DNA of 32,457 bases from Bacteroidaceae bacterium (GTDB lineage: Bacteria > Bacteroidota > Bacteroidia > Bacteroidales > Bacteroidaceae): positions 1 through 32,457 of the forward strand of contig CAAFRW010000044.1 in NCBI GenBank assembly GCA_900765575.1. The letters run 5' to 3'. The position numbers and the translations under genes are program-made. The notes below the pieces were generated by a model that saw only the letters and a list, made by a program, of their open reading frames with translations, ran no database searches and had not been told where the DNA came from. Positions 25,874 to 32,457 of the stretch are shown here, one piece after another; positions within the stretch are counted from its first letter, which is position 1; the number at the start of each line of letters is the position of its first letter.

Positions 25874-26293
25874 ATATATTCAATTTATAAAAACACAAAA
25901 TAAACAGGATAAATCCATATTTAATATTACATTTCATTTTCAAAACTTAAGCGACCTCTGTTTCTCTCATTTTTCCATAGCCGAACAAACAGAATCTGTC
26001 GGCACCAATAATTATATATAAGGAGACATTTTATTTACTTCTAGAATCCTATTCATGCCGAGCAACAGTCTGGCGAATATGCACAATGATTGTTTTTTTT
26101 ATTCACTAAATATACAAATAAAAGAGAAAAATGAATCCATTAAACTTATAAATCAAAACCAAAATAATACATTACGATTACAAATTATCAAATTACAATA
26201 CGTAATACTTTCAATTATTAACCGTTTTATTCCATCAGTTGACTTTTTGAAAAGAGAAAAGCGAATAAATATATTAAAATGAAATAAAATATA
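25874..26293. other. Divergent glmS/gltB intergenic region, no gene seen
   Basis: The stretch is very AT-rich and its reading frames do not look coding. A seven-pair hairpin with one bulged A spans 25980-26003 (GCCGAACA...TGTCGGC). A T8 run at about 26093 follows a tiny ACAA/TTGT hairpin. Both operons of this nitrogen cluster start from here, so shared regulation is possible, but no known operator is visible. Confidence 0.5.
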
Positions 26294-26301
26294 TAATTTT
26301 G
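26294..26301 (+). promoter_or_regulatory. gltBD promoter, -7 box
   Basis: TAATTTTG matches TAnnTTTG and lies 52 nt before the gltB start. No convincing -33 box is found. Confidence 0.5.
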
Positions 26302-26353
26302 CAAACAGATAGGACGCAAAATAGCAGTATTTCATCAATAATCGAAATAAATA

Positions 26354-29300
26354 ATGGTAAAAAGAGAACATTTTAACAACCAAGAGAAGAGTACTCCTTT
26401 CCAGCAGCCGACCCAACTGGGATTATACAATGCTGCAAACGAACACGACGCATGTGGAGTAGGAATGATTGTAAACATTCACGGTAACAAATCTCATGAA
26501 TTGGTAGACGCTGCCTTAAAGGTGTTGGAAAACATGAGACACCGTGGAGCTGAAGGAGCGGACAACAAAACGGGAGATGGAGCCGGTATCATGATACAGA
26601 TACCGCATGAGTTCATCTTGTTACAAGGTATCCCTGTCCCTGAAAAAGGAAAATACGGAACAGGACTCGTTTTTTTACCTAAAGACGCCAAGGAACAATC
26701 GAATATTCTTAGCATCATGATTGAAGAAATTGAGAGAGAAGGACTAACATTGATGCATCTGCGTAATGTTCCGACCAACTCAAGCATTCTGGGAAAAGAC
26801 GCTTTGGCTACGGAACCGGATATCAAACAGATGTTCATTACCGGAGTTACAGACGTAGAGAACTTTGAAAGAACGCTTTATATTATTCGTAAAAAAATAG
26901 AAAACCGGGTACAGAACAAAGAGTTCTATATCGTTTCTCTATCCAACAAAAACATTGTATATAAAGGAATGTTGTCCTCGCTACAGGTCAGGGAGTATTT
27001 TCCGGACTTGACAAACCATTATCTGACAAGTGGACTGGCTTTGGTACATTCTCGGTTTAGTACCAATACATTTCCTACCTGGAGTTTGGCACAGCCTTTC
27101 AGATTGTTGGCACACAACGGAGAAATCAATACCATTCGCGGTAACCGTGGTTGGATGGAAGCGCGTGAAAGTGTTCTTTCATCGCCTGCATTGGGAAATA
27201 TTAAAGCCATACGCCCCATCTTACAACCGGGAATGAGCGACAGCGCCTCATTAGATAATGTATTGGAGTTTTTTGTCATGTCGGGACTTAGCCTGCCTCA
27301 CGCCATGGCCATGTTGGTACCGGAATCATTTAATGAGAAAAATCCTATCAGTGAAGATTTAAAAGCTTTTTACGAATACCACTCCATCTTGATGGAACCT
27401 TGGGACGGGCCTGCTGCACTGCTCTTCAGCGACGGACGTTATGCCGGTGGAATGCTCGACCGTAACGGTCTGCGCCCGGCCCGCTACCTTATTACCAATA
27501 ACGATATGATGGTGGTAGCATCCGAAGTGGGTGTGATGGATTTTGAACCGGGGGAAATCAAACAAAAAGGACGCCTACAGCCGGGTAAAATCTTATTGGT
27601 GGATACGGAAGAAGGCAAAATCTATTACGACGGAGAACTAAAGGAACAACTGGCCCAGGCAAAGCCATACCGCAACTGGTTGTCCACAAACCGTATAGAA
27701 CTTGATACGCTAAAAAGCGGACGCAAGGTAGACAACAAGATAGAGAACTTCAACTGCATGTTGCATACCTTTGGTTACACGCGCGAAGATATTGAGAAAA
27801 CAATCATCCCTATGAGCACCAACGGCGTGGAACCCACCGCATCGATGGGTAACGACACTCCGCTTGCCATACTTTCGGACAAGCCACAGTTGATGTTCAA
27901 TTATTTCCGTCAGCAATTTGCACAGGTAACCAATCCGGCCATCGACCCGATAAGGGAAGAGCTGGTCATGTCATTGAGCGAATACATCGGAGCGGTGGGC
28001 ATGAATATTATGATTCCGGACGAGAGCCACTGCAAAATGGTACGTCTCCCCCATCCTCTATTGACTAACGCACAGTTGGACATTCTCTGTAATATCCGCT
28101 ACAAAGGATTCAATACGATAAAGTTGCCCATTGTCTTTGAAGTAAGTAAGGGAAAAGCCGGATTGCAGGAAGCGCTGGCCGATATATGCAAGAAAGCCGA
28201 AGAGTCTGTTGCCGACGGGGTTAACTATATTATTCTCTCCGACCGGGATGTAGACCAAGACCACGCGGCCATCCCTTCGTTATTGGCGGTCAGTGCCGTA
28301 CATCATCATTTAATTTCCGTACAAAAGCGTGTACAAACAGCGCTTATTGTAGAAAGCGGTGAAATTAGGGAAGTAATGCATGCGGCTCTTTTATTGGGCT
28401 ACGGAGCCAGTGCCATCAACGCTTACATGGCATTCGCCGTGTTAGACGACTTGGTTAAACGGGGCGAAATCCAGTTGAATTACGAAACGGCCGAGAAGAA
28501 CTATATCAAAGCTATCTGCAAAGGATTGTTCAAAATTATGAGTAAGATGGGTATCAGTACCATCCGTTCATACCGTGGCGCAAAGATATTCGAAGCCGTC
28601 GGTTTAAGCGAGGAACTGCTGAAGAGCTACTTTGGCACCTCTACCTCTTCTATTGGAGGTATCCGCCTGGAAGAGGTTGCCCAAGATGCGATTGCTCTCC
28701 ATAACGAAGGCTTCCACTCCAAAGATACGGATGATATGCTTCCTAACGTAGGACAATTTGCTTTCCGTAAAGATGGCATCAAGCATGCCTGGAATCCTGA
28801 GAGCATCTCTACCTTGCAGTTGGCCACCCGCTTGGGAAGTTACAAGAAGTTTAAAGAATTCACTCATCTGGTAGATGAGAAAGAGAGTCCTATCTTCTTA
28901 CGCGATTTTCTGCACTTCCCCAAGAACCCGATTCCTATAGAACAGGTAGAACCGGTAGAGGAAATTGTGAAGCACTTTGTAACCGGAGCCATGTCTTTTG
29001 GCGCCATCAGCGAAGAAGCTCATGAAGCACTGGCTTTGGCTATGAATAAATTAGGAGCGCGAAGCAACACCGGAGAAGGTGGCGAAGACTCCGCACGCAT
29101 CACAGCTACCCACGACGGCATTTCGTTACGAAGCAAGACGAAGCAAATTGCCTCCGGACGCTTTGGGGTTACCGCCGAATACTTGGTGAATGCAGACGAA
29201 ATACAAATTAAGGTGGCACAAGGAGCCAAGCCGGGCGAAGGCGGACAGTTGCCGGGATTCAAAGTAGACGAAGTGATTGCTAAAACACGCCACTCTATTC

Positions 29301-30877
29301 CGGGTATTTCTTTGATATCACCTCCGCCTCACCACGATATTTATTCTATCGAAGATTTGGCTCAATTAATTTTCGATTTAAAGAATGTAAATCCGAAAGC
29401 GAAAATAAGCGTAAAACTGGTAGCCGAAAGTGGTGTGGGAACCATTGCAGCCGGTGTAGCCAAAGCTAAAGCGGACATTATCGTTATTTCCGGAGCGGAA
29501 GGCGGAACGGGTGCGTCGCCGGCTTCTTCGATGCGATATGCGGGAATTTCGCCGGAAATAGGATTGAGCGAAACACAACAGACATTAGTTATCAATGGTT
29601 TGCGCGGACAAATACGCTTACAGGTAGACGGACAGATTAAAACCGGAAAAGATATCATCATCATGTCGATGTTAGGAGCCGAAGAGTTTGGTTTCGGTAC
29701 AACAGCCCTCATCGTATTAGGTTGTGTCATGATGCGTAAATGCCACACCAATACTTGTCCGGTAGGTGTTGCCACACAAGACCCGGTACTGCGTGAACGT
29801 TTCAGAGGACGCTATGAATATCTGGTGAATTACTTCACCTTCCTGGCAACTGAAGTACGTGAGTATCTGGCCGAAATGGGCTTCACTAAATTGGAAGACA
29901 TTGTGGGACGCACCGATTTGATAGAAGTGAAACCTGCCCCGGCCGGTAGCAAGGCATCTTTGCTGGACTTCAGTCATTTACTGAACCGTATCCCAAACGA
30001 TGCAGCCATCCATCAGGTAACAGAGCAGATTCATGATATTGAGAATGTAAAAGACATAGAAATAATCAAAGCAGCTAAAGAAGCTATCGAAAAGGGGAAA
30101 GAGATATCGCTCGAATATGCCATCGCCAATACCGACCGTTCGGTTGGCGCCATGCTTTCGGGAGCCATAGCAAAGCAACACGGACAGGCCGGTCTGCCCG
30201 ACCCTACCTTGAACATCAAATTCAAAGGTTCTGCCGGACAAAGTTTCGGCGCTTTCTTAACTCGCGGAGTAAACTTCAAACTGGAAGGCGAAGCCAATGA
30301 CTATTTAGGCAAGGGATTGTCGGGAGGACGTATCTCCGTATTGCCTCCGGTACGCAGCAATTTTGAAGCGGAAAACAATACCATTGCCGGTAACACCTTA
30401 TTATATGGAGCTACCAGCGGAGAGATTTATATAAACGGACGTGTGGGAGAACGATTCGGCGTTCGTAACTCGGGTGCCATTGCTGTGATTGAAGGAGCCG
30501 GAGACCACTGCTGCGAATACATGACAGGCGGACGTGTTGTCGTGTTAGGCGAAACAGGACGTAATTTTGCCGCAGGTATGTCGGGCGGTGTAGCCTATGT
30601 ATGGGATAAGAAACACAACTTCGATTATTTCTGCAACATGGAAATGGTGGAGTTGAGTTTGGTAGAGGAAGCAAGTTACCGCAAAGAACTGCACGAACTT
30701 GTCCGCCAACATTACCTCTATACAGGTTCTAAGCTGGCGCGTACCATGCTCGATGACTGGAACCATTATATAGACGAGTTCATTCAGGTAGTACCGATAG
30801 AATACAAACGGGTACTCCAAGAAGAGCAAATGCGCAAGCTGCAACAGAAAATCACTGACATGCAGAGAGATTATTAA
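26354..30877 (+). CDS. gltB: Glutamate synthase large subunit GltB
   Basis: GltB converts glutamine and 2-oxoglutarate to two glutamates, with electrons passed from GltD. The 1507 residues have the full four-domain order: a class II glutaminase whose nucleophile is Cys34 in HDACGVGM, which implies removal of a 33-residue propeptide; a central domain; an FMN-binding synthase domain (about 820-1200) with GEGGEDSARI and ISGAEGGTGASP; a 3Fe-4S cluster motif CHTNTCPVG near 1132-1140; and the C-terminal beta-helix (GXGXG) domain with repeated Gly-rich turns. It is divergent from glmS and 36 bp ahead of gltD. Confidence 0.97.
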   Translation: MVKREHFNNQEKSTPFQQPTQLGLYNAANEHDACGVGMIVNIHGNKSHELVDAALKVLENMRHRGAEGADNKTGDGAGIMIQIPHEFILLQGIPVPEKGKYGTGLVFLPKDAKEQSNILSIMIEEIEREGLTLMHLRNVPTNSSILGKDALATEPDIKQMFITGVTDVENFERTLYIIRKKIENRVQNKEFYIVSLSNKNIVYKGMLSSLQVREYFPDLTNHYLTSGLALVHSRFSTNTFPTWSLAQPFRLLAHNGEINTIRGNRGWMEARESVLSSPALGNIKAIRPILQPGMSDSASLDNVLEFFVMSGLSLPHAMAMLVPESFNEKNPISEDLKAFYEYHSILMEPWDGPAALLFSDGRYAGGMLDRNGLRPARYLITNNDMMVVASEVGVMDFEPGEIKQKGRLQPGKILLVDTEEGKIYYDGELKEQLAQAKPYRNWLSTNRIELDTLKSGRKVDNKIENFNCMLHTFGYTREDIEKTIIPMSTNGVEPTASMGNDTPLAILSDKPQLMFNYFRQQFAQVTNPAIDPIREELVMSLSEYIGAVGMNIMIPDESHCKMVRLPHPLLTNAQLDILCNIRYKGFNTIKLPIVFEVSKGKAGLQEALADICKKAEESVADGVNYIILSDRDVDQDHAAIPSLLAVSAVHHHLISVQKRVQTALIVESGEIREVMHAALLLGYGASAINAYMAFAVLDDLVKRGEIQLNYETAEKNYIKAICKGLFKIMSKMGISTIRSYRGAKIFEAVGLSEELLKSYFGTSTSSIGGIRLEEVAQDAIALHNEGFHSKDTDDMLPNVGQFAFRKDGIKHAWNPESISTLQLATRLGSYKKFKEFTHLVDEKESPIFLRDFLHFPKNPIPIEQVEPVEEIVKHFVTGAMSFGAISEEAHEALALAMNKLGARSNTGEGGEDSARITATHDGISLRSKTKQIASGRFGVTAEYLVNADEIQIKVAQGAKPGEGGQLPGFKVDEVIAKTRHSIPGISLISPPPHHDIYSIEDLAQLIFDLKNVNPKAKISVKLVAESGVGTIAAGVAKAKADIIVISGAEGGTGASPASSMRYAGISPEIGLSETQQTLVINGLRGQIRLQVDGQIKTGKDIIIMSMLGAEEFGFGTTALIVLGCVMMRKCHTNTCPVGVATQDPVLRERFRGRYEYLVNYFTFLATEVREYLAEMGFTKLEDIVGRTDLIEVKPAPAGSKASLLDFSHLLNRIPNDAAIHQVTEQIHDIENVKDIEIIKAAKEAIEKGKEISLEYAIANTDRSVGAMLSGAIAKQHGQAGLPDPTLNIKFKGSAGQSFGAFLTRGVNFKLEGEANDYLGKGLSGGRISVLPPVRSNFEAENNTIAGNTLLYGATSGEIYINGRVGERFGVRNSGAIAVIEGAGDHCCEYMTGGRVVVLGETGRNFAAGMSGGVAYVWDKKHNFDYFCNMEMVELSLVEEASYRKELHELVRQHYLYTGSKLARTMLDDWNHYIDEFIQVVPIEYKRVLQEEQMRKLQQKITDMQRDY

Positions 30878-30913
30878 TTACATTTATCAACGAAAACAAA
30901 AGAATACGATACA

Positions 30914-32254
30914 ATGGGAAATCCAAAAGCATTTTTAACCATACCTCGTCAAGAAGCTGGTTACCGCCCCATACACGACCGCATTACCGATTTTGGTGAA
31001 GTGGAACAGACACTGAATTCCAGTGAACGCAAATTGCAAGCATCCCGCTGCATGGATTGCGGCGTACCTTTCTGCCACTGGGCTTGTCCGCTAGGCAACA
31101 AGCAACCTGAGTGGCAAGACGCGCTAAGCAAAGGAAAATGGGAAGAAGCATATAAACTATTGACTGCGACTAATGATTTTCCGGAATTTACCGGACGCAT
31201 CTGCCCCGCTCTTTGCGAAAAGAGTTGTGTATTGAAACTGAGTTGCGAATCGCCTGTAACCATTCGCGAAAACGAAGCCGCCATCATTGAAGCCGCTTTC
31301 AGAGAAGGCTATGTAAAAGTGGTAATTCCGGAACGTAATGGGAAAAAAGTGGCTGTGATAGGAGCCGGTCCGGCCGGATTAGCTGCCGCCAACCAACTAA
31401 ATAGAAAAGGATACACGGTTACTGTTTTCGATAAGATGGAAGCTCCGGGCGGACTACTCCGTTACGGTATTCCAAACTTTAAGCTGAACAAAAAAATCAT
31501 CGACCGCAGAACCCATGTGATGGAAGAAGAAGGTATACAATTCCAATTGAATACGGAAGTGGATGCTAAGAAACTTCCCGCCGGATACGACGCTTACGTT
31601 ATCAGCACCGGAACTCCCCAAGCCCGCGATTTATCTATCCCCGGACGAGAATTGAAAGGAATCCACTTTGCTCTGGAGATGCTGGCGCAACAAAATCAAA
31701 TTCTTGCCGGTATGACCTTCCCTAAAGAAGAATTAGTCAGCGCCAAAGGTAAGAAAGTGTTAGTGATTGGCGGAGGGGATACAGGTAGCGACTGCATTGG
31801 AACCAGTCATCGGCAAGGAGCCATCAGCGTTACCCAGATTGAAATTATGCCTCAGCCTCCGGTAGACCATAATCCGGCCACTCCCTGGCCGCAATGGCCT
31901 ATTGTGCTGAAAACAACTTCCAGCCATGAGGAAGGTTGCATACGCCGTTGGTGCTTGACGTCGAATAAATTTATTGGAAAGAACGGCAAAGTTACAGGTG
32001 TAGAAGTAGAAGAAGTGGAATGGATTCCGGCAGCAGACGGAGGACGTCCTCAAATGAAACCGACCGGCAAGAAGGAAATTATTGAGGCCGATATCGTTCT
32101 ATTGGCAATGGGATTCCTGAAACCGCAACAACCGGAATTTCCGGAGAATGTATTCATTACGGGAGACGCCGAATCGGGAGCCAGCTTAGTAGTAAGGGCG
32201 ATTGCCGCAGGTAGAAAAACGGCCGAAAAGATAGACAGCTATTTAAGCAAATAA
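30914..32254 (+). CDS. gltD: Glutamate synthase small subunit GltD
   Basis: GltD oxidises NADPH (or NADH) and feeds electrons through FAD and 4Fe-4S clusters to GltB. The 446 residues begin with a cysteine-rich domain, CMDCGVPFCHWACPLGN (about 42-58) and CPALCEKSC (about 97-105), that holds two 4Fe-4S clusters. The FAD-binding GxGxxG, VIGAGPAGLAAA, and the second nucleotide-binding motif VLVIGGGDTGSDC follow. The end, ITGDAESGASLVVRAIAAGR, is the usual FAD/active-site loop. It is the second gene of gltBD. Confidence 0.96.
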   Translation: MGNPKAFLTIPRQEAGYRPIHDRITDFGEVEQTLNSSERKLQASRCMDCGVPFCHWACPLGNKQPEWQDALSKGKWEEAYKLLTATNDFPEFTGRICPALCEKSCVLKLSCESPVTIRENEAAIIEAAFREGYVKVVIPERNGKKVAVIGAGPAGLAAANQLNRKGYTVTVFDKMEAPGGLLRYGIPNFKLNKKIIDRRTHVMEEEGIQFQLNTEVDAKKLPAGYDAYVISTGTPQARDLSIPGRELKGIHFALEMLAQQNQILAGMTFPKEELVSAKGKKVLVIGGGDTGSDCIGTSHRQGAISVTQIEIMPQPPVDHNPATPWPQWPIVLKTTSSHEEGCIRRWCLTSNKFIGKNGKVTGVEVEEVEWIPAADGGRPQMKPTGKKEIIEADIVLLAMGFLKPQQPEFPENVFITGDAESGASLVVRAIAAGRKTAEKIDSYLSK

Positions 32255-32334
32255 CATATTCCGCGGCCTAAATATAGCTGGAACGTTAGTAATTAGGTAA
32301 GAATACAATCAACCTAATACACTTATAAGAAACG

Positions 32335-32418
32335 CCATTTTAGCAGTAGCAAATACTCTTTGCTGCTACCGTTTAATTTAACTCCTCAAAATAAACGGGC
32401 TAAAATGGTATTTCTTTT
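32335..32418 (+). terminator. Branched hairpin terminator of gltBD
   Basis: An outer stem CCATTTTAGC/GCTAAAATGG (32335-32344 with 32399-32408) encloses two hairpins, 32345-32353 with 32359-32367 and CCGTTTA/TAAACGG (32369-32375 with 32392-32398). A T-rich tract follows. A small ATTAGGT/ACCTAAT hairpin (32292-32298 with 32312-32318) comes before it. The last 40 bases hold nothing recognisable. Confidence 0.7.
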
Positions 32419-32457
32419 TTATTATAGCCAATTTAATTCCATACATATAAAGAGGGA

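Noticed and set aside
25842..25900. glmS ribozyme ahead of glmS
   Set aside because: The promoter box lies only 24 nt from the start codon, leaving no room for the roughly 150-nt ribozyme.
26065..26095. Sigma-54-like site upstream of gltB (CTGGCGAATATGCAC)
   Set aside because: GG and GC are only 7 bp apart, not 10, and a TAnnTTTG box lies nearer the gene.
26055..26282. 75-codon frame between glmS and gltB
   Set aside because: Composition follows the AT-rich background, with no start signal or homology that I recognise.

Overview
The window looks like a chromosomal piece of a member of the Bacteroidales (Bacteroides/Parabacteroides-like). The signs are a SusC/SusD outer-membrane pair, lipoproteins with short Bacteroidetes signal peptides, few Shine-Dalgarno sequences, and many copies of the phylum-specific promoter (TTTG, about 19 nt, then TAnnTTTG). 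I see no rRNA, tRNA, CRISPR array, insertion sequence or phage gene.

Layout. 1-3724: thiD (thiamin salvage), fabD (fatty acid synthesis) and a cytoplasmic GH13 amylase-family enzyme, all on the + strand. 3724-4174: a repeat block of three 102-114 bp tandem units plus large inverted repeats. 4179-5261 (-): an HpaII-family restriction endonuclease with no methyltransferase anywhere in the window. 5262-6313: a gene-poor kilobase holding a probable free-standing small RNA (5643-5707) with its own promoter and terminator. 6314-13939 (+): a TlpA-like periplasmic thiol-disulfide protein, then a probable three-gene operon of a surface-type lipoprotein, SusC and SusD, closed by a strong terminator. 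14184-15357 (+): a SanA/DUF218 membrane protein and an AlaX-like tRNA-editing domain protein. 15358-16212 (+): a near-consensus sigma-54 promoter, a 120-nt structured leader and an Hsp20 chaperone gene. 16313-17177 (-): queD and queE, overlapping, for queuosine/7-deazaguanine synthesis. 17722-25841 (-): glmS, purF-like, carA and carB in one tight operon. 26354-32254 (+): gltB and gltD, divergent from glmS.

How the genes fit together. The last 15 kb is a glutamine-nitrogen hub. GltBD makes glutamate from glutamine and 2-oxoglutarate. GlmS, the PurF-like enzyme and CarA/CarB spend the glutamine amide on amino-sugars, purines and carbamoyl phosphate. Four of these six proteins carry a glutamine amidotransferase domain. 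The SusCD locus is a small uptake unit whose substrate cannot be read from the sequence, because no glycoside hydrolase or regulator sits with it.

The most notable possible novelty is the hsp20 leader. A sigma-54 promoter places the transcript start at the first strand of a long closing helix. Inside that helix are a GNRA-capped hairpin and a possible pseudoknot. The 3' strand of the closing helix is complementary to the hsp20 ribosome-binding site, an arrangement like that of a riboswitch or RNA thermometer. I could not match it to a known RNA class. The orphan HpaII-type endonuclease in a repeat-bounded intergenic island is the second point of interest.
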